Below are positions 18,621-29,879 of a stretch of DNA of 64,000 nt, piece by piece. The stretch is from Poecilobothrus nobilitatus (Eukaryota; Arthropoda; Insecta; Diptera; Dolichopodidae). The position numbers and the translations under genes are program-made. The notes below the pieces were generated by a model. That model was given only the letters and a program-made list of their open reading frames with translations, did no database searches and was not told the origin of the DNA. The stretch's first letter is position 1. Every line of letters begins with the position of its first letter. The stretch is from positions 258,870,492-258,934,491 of the forward strand of contig OX352772.1 in the NCBI GenBank assembly GCA_947095535.1. The letters run 5' to 3'.

Positions 18621-18767
18621 TAAAACTTAGATTTAAATAAAAATATAATAATAAAAGAATTTAAACATAAAAATAAATGTCTTTTATTTTTATCTTATGT
18701 TTTTAAAATAGATACCATTTAACCTATCATATAACCTATCTTTGAATTATTTTTTATTCTATACCAA

Positions 18768-19890
18768 AACAAAAAAAATAAACATAAACATAAATGCATA
18801 TCAAAGAGTATATCTTTAGTTTAATCAGTTCCATATTTTTGATTTGTTGTTTGTTTTCTTTTTATTCATATTTTCTGAACATTCTTAATTAAAAAATAAA
18901 AAAAATATCTTGCACGACATGCAGTCAGCTAATTAATGACTTTCGTTTTCTCTATTCTTCTATAAATTCTTCTATTCCAGAAGAGACCACTTTACTTTTT
19001 TTTCCTTTATGCTAACAGAAAAATATAAAAAAGCAGCATTACACCTATTATTTTGAATTTTAAAGTTGCCCTGTAGATTTAAAAATAAAAAAAAATTTTC
19101 TGTTTTTTATTTTTATATTAAAAATTTTTTTTAGTAAATTTTCATTTGCGTATAGAACAAAAAATAAAATAAAAGTTTTAATTCTTATTCTTTTAAAACT
19201 AGAATGTTAAAAAATTTATTTAAGACTTACTTTTTTTTTTACTCTACACATTTTTCAAAGAAGGCAGGTAGGTACATTATTTTGCTATTATAAAGAACAA
19301 GTTTTTTTATTTTCATTTCATTTAAATGCAACATTTTTTTCTTTTCAATTTTAAAGATGCTCTGTATAGATTTAAAAACAAAAAAAAATTTTCTGTTTTT
19401 ATTTTCATATAAGAAATTTTCTTACTACTTTTATATGTGCGTCTAGTATTTAAACCAGGTATACAATTTTGTTTATTAAGGGCGGACCTACTTCAAATTG
19501 CTTAACACTTGACTTCCTACTATACAACCATTTGGAACTTATAAGTTAACAACCCACACATACAACCTAACTTAAAACCTAAACCAAAATAAATTTTTGG
19601 CTTATAGTAACCAAGATACATAAAATCAATTGTTCAGTTCATTAACCCTGTCTGACAACTTACACAATATCAACAACCTTCACTTCCTATTATAAAACTA
19701 TTTGGAACTTATAAGTTAACAACCCACACATACAACCTAACTTAAAACCTAAACCAAAACGATCAAAACAAGTTCTTGACCTACTAACCAAGTATAACCT
19801 ACATTAAACCCATCAATCAAAATGTAGGTCAGCATGTCGTGCGATATGGGTCAAATTTTTTTCCCATCCCAAAGTGCAGGGTTACCTACT
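18768..19890 (-). repeat. Right terminal inverted repeat of Polinton A
   Basis: Reverse-complement partner of 3775-4885, ending GGGTTACCTACT at 19890 and followed by tacgtg (19891-19896). It carries the same pair of diverged blocks of about 75 bp. The short stretch 18621-18767 between the last gene and the repeat shows nothing. Confidence 0.8.
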
Positions 19891-19896
19891 TACGTG
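19891..19896. repeat. Right target-site duplication of Polinton A (tacgtg)
   Basis: Matches 3769-3774 exactly. Outside it the errantivirus leader resumes. Confidence 0.9.
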
Positions 19897-19947
19897 GCCT
19901 TGGTTTTATATAGTTATGTTCTCACGGTTATAACTTTTTTTTCCAAG

Positions 19948-19965
19948 GTCCCTGCTCGGGCGGCA
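19948..19965 (-). promoter_or_regulatory. Errantivirus 1 primer-binding site, tRNA-Lys type
   Basis: The minus strand reads TGCCGCCCGAGCAGGGAC. It differs by one base from the complement of a tRNA-Lys 3' end and closely resembles the site of errantivirus 2 at 57813. It directly adjoins the LTR end. It places the Polinton in the leader between primer site and gag. Confidence 0.75.
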
Positions 19966-20270
19966 GTTAAAGAATTTATATTTAATTCTTTTAAAAAAAT
20001 TATTTTTCGGACTAAGTCCACTTTATTAATTATAATTACAATGACAAAATTAAACTGTGTCTTAACTAATTAATTAAACATTATTTATACTAATCTAAGT
20101 GCTGAACTTGCAATTTAATATGTTGCGTGTGTTAATATTTGGATCGTGAGAATGATTAAATTGCAATTTGAGCACTTTTACATTTTGTGGGAAAGAAATT
20201 TTTAATTAAAGTTAAATTATATAAAAAATATGAAAAATGCTGTTACTGCAAACTATAGGTTAACTTAACT
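19966..20270 (-). repeat. 5' LTR of errantivirus 1
   Basis: About 305 bp, from AGTTAAGTTAACC at 20270 to a TTTAAC end touching the primer site; errantivirus LTRs typically start AGT. An AATAAAG signal lies on the minus strand near 20018-20030. The outer boundary is inferred from the AGTTAA start only, since the partner LTR is outside the window. 20271-20328 shows only AT-rich DNA. Confidence 0.6.
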
Positions 20271-20328
20271 TATATATATATAATGACAAGCAATTTAACA
20301 TTTTATGTAATAACTTTTGTAGCAAATT

Positions 20329-20386
20329 AAACGTAAATAAATATCTTATTATTATTACTATATTAATAAGATATTTATTTACGTTT
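20329..20386. repeat. 23-bp perfect inverted repeat at the edge of the microsatellite
   Basis: Arm 20329-20351 is the exact reverse complement of 20364-20386, with a 12-base loop of ATT units. It borders the ATT microsatellite. Confidence 0.85.
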
Positions 20387-20680
<294 letters not shown>

Positions 20681-20799
20681 AACAGGGTGGGTGGGGGTGT
20701 CGAAATACCCACAGCAAGCTATGTTTGTCGTACGAGTCCACTAAAATCCATTCAGTTACTACCGTGTTAGTGCGGAAATAATAATCTGTATTTATAATA

Positions 20800-21664
20800 C
20801 TTTCTCCCTAGTTAATAATATTATAAAAATAGAAAATACATCTGCTGACGGCTCTAAATTTGGATTAGGGTCTAGTTCAACCGGCATCTCTTTGTCATGT
20901 TTACAGTCGCTATTTGAATCATCTTGGTATGTTCGGTCAGTTAAGCTGCTACACATAAAATTGATTTCGGAAAACTTATCCGAGTCATATGGAAATATAC
21001 CAGTATCGAATGCTACTATTATATTACTCGGAGTCATTGCTTTTTCAAATACATAACCTACAGATTCTACTACATTATAAATGGTAAAAGTTTTGTCAAG
21101 ATTTTGTAACATGTAGTTATCGACAAAGTTTTGTACGGTGTTTCAAAAGATTTATACACACCAACATTAAGAGGCTGTAATTCACCGGTTGAACGTGATG
21201 GAACAGTCAAGATTGTTATTCCGTTTGCTTTAGATTGTTCTAAAATTACTAAGCTAATGTAGCTTTCATGGTTATCCATAATAAGCAAACTTGGATTTTT
21301 GGCAGAGCTACTAGAAAAGTTTATAAAATGTTCCATTACTTTAAAAAAACAATCACTGTTCATCCATCCAGATTATTGGATGGTTGGCTAAGCCTAAAGT
21401 ACCAGCAGGAACTCTTTTAATCATATAATCCTTGAAGAACTTACTTGGAAATATCATTACTGGTGGAAGATATTGTCCAGTCGCGCTTATTACGCAACAT
21501 GTTGTAACCAGTATTCCACGTTCTGAACTGCTTATTTTCGAAACTTGTTTTATTCCTTTTGCTGTTTTATGAATTTTTGGATTATAAATCTTGGAAAATA
21601 AATGAATGAAAATTATGATAAAAAAATTCCTGTGGAGATTAAAACTAGATTTGAGATTGTTCAT
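20800..21664 (-). pseudogene. DDE_1 (pogo/jerky-like) transposase fragment
   Basis: Three minus frames in order. SKISSSERGILVTTCCVISA, PPVMIFPSKFFKDYM and PIIWMDEQ come first. LLIMDNHESYISLVILEQSK, GITILTVPSRSTGELQPLNV follow, with the catalytic DNH block. The last has TIYNVVESVGYVFEKAMTP and IFPYDSDKFSEINF. This is the DDE_1 catalytic domain of Tc1/mariner-superfamily pogo/jerky elements. The N-terminal DNA-binding part and C-terminus are missing. Frames shift near 21112 and 21360. Confidence 0.7.
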
Positions 21665-21714
21665 ATGAATAATAAATTTAAAGGTGATGAAATAATTTAA
21701 AGCAAAATAGTTTT

Positions 21715-22100
21715 ATGGAAATGAGCGAATTAAAAGTAATAAAATTAAATACAGTGAATAAATATAACAAAGAAATGCAGAATGCTACAATTGAAGTGGA
21801 TAAGGACTCTCTCCCTGAAATACTAACTGCAGGAAAACTCCGTGTAAGTTGGGAAAGAGGCAAAGTTTTTGATGCAATCAGTGTAAGGAGATGTTATAAA
21901 TGTAAAGGCTTTAATCATTAATTGGCTGACTCTACAAATGAAGAAACATGTCCTAAATGTCACAAAAATCATAAAACAAATAACTGTCATCAGCAAGAGG
22001 AAGTTATTCAATGAATCAACTTCAAAAAATCAAACGAAAAATTCCAGCTAGGTTTAGACATAAAGTATAAAACATTTAGCAAATTACGCCCTGTGTATGT
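21715..22100 (+). pseudogene. LINE 2 ORF1 remnant with CCHC knuckle
   Basis: Reads NATIEVDKDSLPEILTAGKL, VSWERGKVFDAISVRRCYKC and, after a TAA, ADSTNEETCPKCHKNHK. The Cys/His spacing is that of Gag-like zinc knuckles in LINE ORF1 proteins. Several stops. It faces the same way as the endonuclease fragment at 22821 and is probably the same element. Confidence 0.6.
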
Positions 22101-22438
22101 AAAGAAATTAAATGAAAAGAAATAAAAAATTGGCTACTAGCAATTAAAGAAATTGGAACGGATTAAAAAAATATCAATTAGTTGTTGTGAGCAAGTACTA
22201 GAAATTACTAATGATAGGGCTCCAAACATGATAGTAATAAGATGAATGAAAAATAAGTTAATTATAGTAATATAAATTGTAATAATATTGAAAATACTAA
22301 CATCGAACAATCTTTCATACTTAAGGAAAATCATAATAAAGAAGTCATGTCATGAAGTGAAGTCATGAAGTCATAATCAACAAAAAACCGAATTTATTAC
22401 ATAAATTATGGCCCCTTAATAAAAACAAAGAAAAGCTG

Positions 22439-22790
22439 TTGAAACTGGTGATAGTACCTATACCTTATCTAGATTTAGAGATCTACGATAATGTTAGATT
22501 GTTTTTGTCATATTTTCATGGCAATGACGATATTTGTTATGATGGTGTTACTCAAACTATTTTGAAAGTACTTATTCATCAAGAAGGATTACCGAACAAC
22601 TACAAAGAACTTCTGTATTTTATCTACAACGCGCATACAGGAGTATCTAAAACAGAAGTTCTTCAGGACTTAGCTTATTTTATTGATATATATAGAGATA
22701 TATAGAGACATATTGAAAATAAATACAGAGAAAACCTACAAAAAACTAGGGAGAATTGGACAAATTATTTGATTGGTAAACCATGATAAA
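22439..22790 (+). other. Open frame of unknown identity between LINE 2 ORF1 and endonuclease
   Basis: About 88 codons (FLSYFHGNDDICYDGVTQTI, LIHQEGLPNNYKELLYFIYN), then a charged tail after a stop. It may be the linker or ORF2 start of the flanking LINE or an unrelated fragment. No family is recognised. Confidence 0.3.
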
Positions 22791-22820
22791 TAACAAACTG
22801 CACAAATTGAATATTATTGA

Positions 22821-23480
22821 ATGCATTTTAATGCAAGAAGTATGAGAAAAAATATGGTTGAAATTGAATTATTTGTAAAAACAAGAAAATACATTGACGT
22901 CATTATGATCGGCGAAACTTGGCTATACTCGCAGGAAAAGATATTTTTTCAAACTTCTGGATATTCAGCTTCTTTTAATTCAAATAATCATTCTAGAGAA
23001 GGTGGGGCTGCAATTTATATAAAACAGAATTTAGAGTATAGGGTCTTGGAAATGCTGCAGCAATTCAATACAATAATTGTTTCACTAAGCAACACTTCTT
23101 CAGCTTTAAAACTTGCTGTTTTCCACAAGAAACCAAGAGAAAACAATAATGAATTTGTAGCTCATCTATTTGTTTGTGATCGATATAAAAATATTGTTCT
23201 GATGGGTGATACTAATATTAATTTATTACCTGAAACGGAACTCTCCAGATCTTATAAAGCAATGTTGGAATCTAACGGAGTTAGTATCTAAAACAAGCTA
23301 AACAATGAATTCGCCAGTAGAATAAATGATAGCTCTGCTACGATTATTGACCACGTTCATTCAGACCTAGTAAACTTTGATTTCGATATCACATTGCACG
23401 ACATAGTAAATTTATGAAATTGCAAATTCATTCAATACTTACTTCAGCGAAATTGGGAACAAACTGGCAAATGAAATCAG
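22821..23480 (+). pseudogene. LINE 2 endonuclease domain remnant
   Basis: Frame to 23291 with MHFNARSMRKN, IMIGETWLYSQE, SREGGAAIYIKQ and VLMGDTNINLL, the APE-type endonuclease motifs. Beyond the stop, IIDHVHSDL and a linker-like NKLANEIS can be read in other frames to about 23480. The RT is missing. 23480-23940 shows only AT-rich DNA. Confidence 0.7.
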
Positions 23481-23939
23481 TGACGCTGACAAGTACACAA
23501 TAAAAAACAGACTCATAACTCAACTTATCAGACTCATAAATTATCATAACTCAAAAACTAAAAAGGTTAGAGCCAATGAGGGGTTGTTAGAAAGTGGTGA
23601 AGTATTAGAAAAATTTTTTAAGTACACATGTAAACCCTATGTTGTATGTTGCTGTATGTGTTGTCCAATTATTCTTTTAATTGGGCACAGTTTCTCGTTT
23701 TATTAAAATAAGAAGGAGTGAAAACCTGCTTTAAATGATACTATTCAAAGAAAAGGAGAAGATAGGTATTCTAAATTTTTAATATTTTTTATTAAACTTA
23801 TTAAGTAAAAAACAAAACTTCAAACAAAAAATAAAAGATAATTTTTAAATTTTTTTTTTAAATTAAATAACAATTATAAAATTAAAAATATAAGAACAAA
23901 AACATTTACAAAAAACCAAAAATAATTTCAACATTAAAA

Positions 23940-25080
23940 ATTGATTTTGATTTGCTCTGTGAGTATTTCTTTTTTACCAAGTTTCCAAGAACAATGTTTT
24001 CTCAATACAACCAAAATTAAAAAGTCTAATGCTTTCTTACGGTGAAAATAACAATCTTCAGAACAATTAAACCAGGCTTTAAACTCTTCTTGTGCATTAG
24101 TCGCTTCAATACATATCTTTATTATAGTTTCCTTTAACTGGCAAATTGCTATATTATAAAATTTTTAAATATTTGAATATGAAACTTCAAAATTTTGAAA
24201 AATAAATCTGACGGTAGAACTAAACTCCCAAAATCAGAATTTTCAGAATAACTCATATGAAATATTAGTAATTAAGATGATGATAATGTTTTATCGTCAA
24301 ATTTTTGTAGAATTTTTATAGAATTTTTGCTAGAAACAGTTTTAAAAAATTTGAAGAGTGCAAAAATATATAACGGAAGAATCGCTTAATAAAGTAGACA
24401 TATTAAGATTAGGATCACAATTACCTTTTTGAGAGATTTGAAATTTTTCAATATATTCTTCATAATTATTTGAAGATGCGCTTGTAAGTAGATTAAACTC
24501 TGATTCTGGATTAGGAATATTATCAGATAATGTTAAATTTAAACTATTTCTTAAGTATTCATCGTCATCCGGCTCACAGTTCATTAGATTCGAAGAATAA
24601 CTAAGGAGTTTCATTGACATTATTCTACCCATTACATTGTTGAACTCTTTTACTGATGGATTTTTAGAAAAGCCATTATGACCACGAATTGTAGCAAAAA
24701 AATTTTCAATCGGATTCGAATTTTTTTTGTTTGTTAAAATATAAGAGATCTGCAATTTGGGATTAGCAAAGAAATCATCTGACGAAGAAAGTATTGAACA
24801 ATTACTACAAACCATCTACCCAGTAAACTTTAGTAGGAACTTTTATTTCACATAAATATTGTTTAACATGATGTAGGAACTTATAAACTTGATCATCTTT
24901 TCCAAAGATGATTTTAGAGGCCTGCGATTATCATATCTAAACAATCAAAAATATTGTTAATTTTTTCTAAAAATAAAGCTGTTGAAATTGCTTCGTAATG
25001 AATATGTGGAGGAGATAGTTTTTTATCCACAATTGATTTAATTTCAGCAGCGCTGCTAGCACTTAAAACTTCTACATGCA
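23940..25080 (-). pseudogene. P-element-like (THAP9-type) transposase C-terminal remnant
   Basis: Minus strand in order: HVEVLSASSAAEIKSIVDKK and FLEKINNIFDCLDM (25080-24914); NKKNSNPIENFFATIRGHNG, FSKNPSVKEFNNVMGRI (24815-24342); FKAWFNCSEDCYFHRKKALD (about 24150-23950). The ENFF-x-x-IRG-x-x-G block followed by NP and F is the usual C-terminal signature of P-element/THAP9 transposases. The N-terminal THAP domain and most of the catalytic core are absent. The right edge is cut by the LINE at about 25076. Confidence 0.6.
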
Positions 25081-26056
25081 GATACATGCAGTAGTTTTGT
25101 CGGAAATATGGTTGCATGAATCAGAGAACAAATTTTTTAATTTACCGGGTTACACGGCTTATTTTTCAAATCGTGCAAAATCTTATGGTGGTGTTGCTAT
25201 TTATGTTAAGGAAAATATTAATAGTACCTTAATTTTTAAATCTGAATTTAACAAATCTAATTTTTTATGTGTTAAGTTATTGAACCACAATTTTAATATA
25301 TTAGCGGTTTACAGATCTCATGAAACTGATGTAAATGATTTTTCAAGTAAATTAGATGAAATCACTAGTGAATTTAGAAAATCTTTAATTCTTGGTGATT
25401 TTAATATAAATATAATAAATGCTGATCATACCACTAGTAATTATATTAATACGTTACTCTCAAACGGTTTTGTCATTTATAACAAGAGGAGTGTAAATTA
25501 CGCCACCAGAATTGGCAACTCTTCAAAAACGGTTATTGACCATTTCATAACCGATATGATTAATTTAAAATACGACTTCTATATTTCCGATACTCCTCTC
25601 TCCGACCATTGATTATTTTTTATAAGTTTAAACCAAAAACCAATAACAGATCAATCAATCTGTTTGAAAACAATTTTAGATTATCAAAATATTTCAAATG
25701 ATGCAATTTGGGAAAGACTTAGTAATTTCACTAATTTTGACTCGCTTGTTAACGAATTAAGTGAAACTATAAAAAGAAAAAATGAGTGGATGACGGATGA
25801 AATTATAAACAAAATTAAAGTTAGAAACTCATATTATAAATACAAAAAAAAATATCCGGATGATCCACATGTTCGAAATTTATTCAATAATTGTAGGCAA
25901 GAAGTAAAACGTTTAATTATACAGGCTAAAAAAAAATTCTGCTCTGATGAGATCATACGAGACCCTTGCAATGGTAAAAAACTCTGGGATCTATATAAAA
26001 GGATTATTTTCAACAAAACTTCTCATACTTCTTCAAGCAATATTAAGACACTGTAA
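25076..26056 (+). pseudogene. LINE 3 endonuclease domain and linker
   Basis: AVVLSEIWLHESENKFFNLP, KSYGGVAIYVKENI, VYRSHETD, LILGDFNINI, TVIDHFITD and ISDTPLSDH give the APE-type fold including the C-terminal SDH. A TGA follows SDH at about 25611. The linker frame 25664-26056 (ERLSNFTNFDSLVNELSETI) follows with a shift. Residues before the catalytic Glu are missing. Confidence 0.8.
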
Positions 26057-26093
26057 TAATCTTACAATTACTAATGGATGTGATATTGCCGAA

Positions 26094-27727
26094 TATATGA
26101 ATAACTTTTTTGTCAATGTTGCGGCGAGTTGAATATTCCAAATAATCAAATTGATTATGAATATCTGAATAATTTCCACCGTATTATTCATTCTGATTTT
26201 AAATTAACTGAGACAACTATTGGAGAAGTTAACTCTGCGATTGTCTCACTCAAAATTTCTGCTTCTACTGGGTATGATAGTATTTCAGCTAAATTTATAA
26301 AAAGATTTTCAGAGCGTTTGTCTCCCATATTGGTCAAATTTATTAATCTCGCTTTTGAAAGTTTTAGCTTTCCAGATTCTCTCAAGTTGGCAACTATCAC
26401 TCCGATTTTTAAGAACGGTTGTGCGACGAGTTCAACCAATTATAGACCAATTTCAGTTCTTAGTTCTTTTTCTAAAATATTTGAAATTATCATTAGGAAT
26501 CGAATGCATAATTTCATGAACAACAACAAAATCCTTCATGATGAGCAATACAGCTTTGAGAAAAATTCAAGCACAACCGCGGCCTGTCTTAGTCTCAATG
26601 ATTTTATTTCAAAGAGTATTGATGAAAAATATTACGTGGCTTGCGTTTTTTTAGACTTTCAGAAGGCTTTCGACTGTGTCGACGACGACATTCTTTTGCA
26701 CAAGCTCTCAAAATTAAATTTAGATAGAAATCACTGCAGATTTTTCAAATCATATTTGCAGAATAGACAACAAGCCGTTCGGGTTTGTAATTCTACTGAT
26801 AATTTAAAAATAATAAAAAAAGGTGTTCCGCAAGGGTCAATTTTAGGGCCAGATCTCTTTAAAATTTAAATTGACGACATAACCCGGCTTAACTTAAAAG
26901 GAAAAATCCAATTATATGCGGATGACGCAGTCTTAAAATATGCAGTGAAAACAGAGCAAGAACTAAAAGATGCTATTAATTATGATTTGATTATTATTAT
27001 AGAGTGGTTAGAAAAACACAGAATGGTTATAAATGTAAGCAAAACAAAAATCTTAGTTTTTGAAAATAAAAATTTCAACTCCTTGGATTTTTATTTAAAT
27101 AACAACAAATTGGAGGTTGTTAAGACCTTCAATTACTTAGGATTAAGGCTTGACAGCAGGTCAAGATGGAGTGACCATGTAGATCACATTATTAAAAAAA
27201 TTACTCCTTATATTTTTATTTTAAGACGACTAAGAAAATTTTTTTCGCCAAATGTCCTGTATATAATTTACTGTTCGTATATATTGTCCCATTTAAAATA
27301 TCTGAACCCTATCTGGAGTAGGGCACCACAAATTATGTTAGCAAAATTAAATATATTACAAAAAAAAGCCATAAAAATTATACATTATTATCCAGTTTTA
27401 TTTCCAACTGATTGCTTATATACGGAAAAATATATCAGTTTTATGAGTATCTGTAACCGCGAACTCTACATAACAGCATTTAAGATTATTAACAACCAAA
27501 TCAGACACAGCTTCGTCTTAAACAGAAATATTGACATCCATAACCACAATACGAGAAATAGGTCTAATTTTTATCTAACCCTTTTTAAAACCAGCAACCA
27601 AAAAAACAATTGCCTTTATAATTGCTTAAAAATTTATAATGATCTGCCGAATGATATTAAACTAGTAAACAATATACGCATCTTTAAAAAAATGATTTCT
27701 GAACTTGTTCCATATGATCTACTCTAG
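26094..27727 (+). pseudogene. LINE 3 reverse transcriptase
   Basis: STGYDSISAKFIKRFSERL, ITPIFKNG, NYRPISVLSSFSKIFE, VFLDFQKAFDCVD, VPQGSILGP, then after one TAA (about 26867) QLYADDAVLKY with the active-site YADD, FNYLGLRLDSRSRW and the thumb to a stop at 27727. Apart from the single stop and an early shift the domain is long and well kept, so this LINE is younger than its neighbours. Confidence 0.85.
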
Positions 27728-28058
27728 GTAGATCATATGAAACAGTATTGTTTTGTTATTCATGAGTTTGTTTTTTTTTTGTCATTTAATTCATCTTGTC
27801 TTTTTTTTTATTACAAATCACAATAATATTATTTTATTATCATATTTCATTTTTTTGGGTACCTGAAGTTGTTATGTGGTATATATTAATGTATTATGTA
27901 TTATATACAAGTAGAATTTTATAAGACCGCACAGCGAAAGCTAAGGTCATTAAATCATTTTATGTATTTTAAATATTAAAAAAAAACTAGTTTTAAGTTA
28001 CAAATTATTTTTTTTTGTATTAATATAGATTATTTTGAATAAAGAAAAAAAAAAAACA

Positions 28059-29606
28059 TGAATCAATAAATAAAGTTTCAACAATAAAACAAATTCCAGA
28101 AACTGTAAGTGAAACTCTAACATCAATAACTGCAACTGAATGGCAAAAGGCCATGGAAAAGGAATATACTTCGTTAATTTCTAATGGAAACTGGAAACTA
28201 GAAAATATACCTGAAGGTCATAATTTAATTGAAAGTAAATGGGTTTTTAACATAAAAAGTAATTCAGATGGTTCAATTGGAAAATATAAGAGACATTCTA
28301 GCTGGTAGTTAAACATTCAACTATACGTTTAATTCTGGCTATTGCTGTAGAATACGAGTTATTGGTACATCATGTTGATGATGTACCAATATATTATTGG
28401 ATCATGTTGATGTGGTTTCGTCGTATTTAAATGGAGAACTAGAAGAGGTGGTCTACATGAAGCAACCTGAACATTTTATAGATAAAAACTATCAAGATAA
28501 AGTTTGTAAATTAAGAAAGGCATTATACGGTTAGGCATAATACGGTAAGGCATAAAACAATCTGGAAAGCAATGGTTTAAAAAACTAAATAAAATATTGT
28601 GTAATATGGGATTTTCAAAATGTGTGACAAATAATTGTTTATATCTTATGAATAAAAATAATGATATAAATATTATAGCATCATATGTTGATGATTTAAT
28701 TTTAGCGTGTAGTAAAAGAGAAACAATGCAGTTATTTTTAATTAACGTAACTTAAAATAAAATTGGTGAAAATTTAGAAATAGTTGACAAAGGCTCTATA
28801 AGTTATTATCTTGGCTTGGAAATTCACCGTGAAGCAGAGCGGGGATCAATATCATCAAAAACGATATGTAGAGGAAATATTAAAAAGAAATAATATGCGA
28901 CAATGTAAAGCAGTTAGTACTCCTCTTGACCCAGGGACTGTTCTGGAACATTGTAGTGAACAAAATTGTAATAAAATAGGCTCCAAGAGATATCAGTCTC
29001 TTAACGGAGCTTTATTGTGTTTATCTGTATTATCAAGACCGGATATCACTTATTCTATCAACAAACTATCACAGTTTAATGTTCATCCTCAAAATGACCA
29101 TTTAAACTCAATTAAACATGTTTTAAGATATTTAAATAAAACAAAGATGTCATTTATGAAATATGAAAAAACAAACATAGATTTGATGTGCTACACAGAT
29201 GCTGATTGGGGTTCAGATGCAATTGATAGAAAATCATATTGTGGATATGACTGTTTCCCTGTGTAGTACCGAACCAGATTACTTGGCGATCTCTCAAGGT
29301 GTAAAGGAAGTGTCATTTCATCGAAATTTAATATCGGAATTAGATATCAACAATTGAACTAGGAATCCTACTATAATTAAATGCGACAACCACAGTATAA
29401 TTCAGCTTGTGCAAAATCCTGTTCATCATCACAGAACCAAAAACATCGATATCCAACATCATTATATTCGACAACTTCAACAGGAAAATAAAATTTTAAT
29501 GGAATACGTGCCCACAGAAAATAATGTAGCCGATGTATTAACAAAATCATTAACGAAAGTTAAACTCTTAAGATGTCTAAAGGGATTAAACTTAACATTG
29601 ATGTAA
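28059..29606 (+). pseudogene. pol: Copia reverse transcriptase and RNase H remnants
   Basis: TEWQKAMEKEYTSLISNGNW, ESKWVFNIK and DGSIGKYKR open the RVT_2-type RT; SYVDDLI holds the YVDD active site. Frame 28811-29266 has MRQCKAVSTPLD, LSRPDITYSINKLSQF and CYTDADWGSDAIDRKS (RNase H Asp). 29409-29606 has HHHRTKNIDIQHHYIR and NNVADVLTKSL, the usual Copia end. Many stops and a fold-back insertion at 28360-28391. Confidence 0.85.
28360..28391. repeat. 14-bp perfect fold-back within Copia RT
   Basis: 28360-28373 is the exact reverse complement of 28378-28391, with loop gttg. It interrupts the RT reading frame; part of the sequence atgttgatg recurs just downstream (about 28405). This looks like a short template-switch insertion. 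Confidence 0.8.
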
Positions 29607-29879
29607 ATTATTTTTATTTGTGTTGAGGGAGAGTATGTAAAACTAAATCATAAATTTATATAATTTCCGCACTTTTGCTAATCGGGTAAACAACACAAAT
29701 ATAAAATAGTGCTTAACTTAATTTTATGTAAAAATTTAATCAGCTGTCATGAATAGAACAGTTATTTTTCTTTTTGAATTTAAATCAGTATAGTATATAA
29801 TCCAATGAGTTAAAGTACATAACATTATAGAAGTAATATAAATTTTGATCTATTATTGTAAAATTTTATACTTTTTGAA

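Larger units (their letters stand above)
3775..19890 (-). mobile_element. Polinton/Maverick A (internally deleted, LINE-interrupted)
   Basis: The ends AGTAGGTAACCC and GGGTTACCTACT are inverted and flanked by tacgtg on both sides. Inside are a chromodomain integrase, adenain-like protease, major capsid protein and A32-like packaging ATPase, the diagnostic Polinton set. The span is 16.1 kb, or about 11.7 kb without the LINE at 8111-12500. No DNA polymerase B gene is present apart from a C-terminal stub, which explains the shortness compared with usual 15-20 kb elements. Most core genes lie on the minus strand; four small genes lie on plus. The element sits in the leader of errantivirus 1. Confidence 0.92.
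1..20270 (-). mobile_element. Errantivirus-type LTR retroelement 1 (minus strand, split by Polinton A)
   Basis: Read on the minus strand, the order is LTR (19966-20270), primer-binding site (19948-19965), leader, then after the 16-kb Polinton the rest of the leader, gag (3528 downward), protease-RT, an integrase tail and an env ORF that runs off the window at base 1. The env ORF with an RPKR furin-type site marks the insect errantivirus group. The copy is dead: gag and pol carry stops and frameshifts, and RNase H plus most of integrase are deleted. The 3' LTR lies outside the window. Confidence 0.85.
25076..28058 (+). mobile_element. LINE 3, 5'-truncated non-LTR element
   Basis: Plus-strand endonuclease, RT and 3' UTR ending in aataaag plus poly-A at 28058. 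The endonuclease starts inside its domain (no N-terminal part), as expected from 5' truncation on insertion. The 3' UTR 27728-28058 is AT-rich with no gene. It abuts Copia on the right and P-like sequence on the left; acatg on both sides could be a weak target duplication. Confidence 0.75.
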
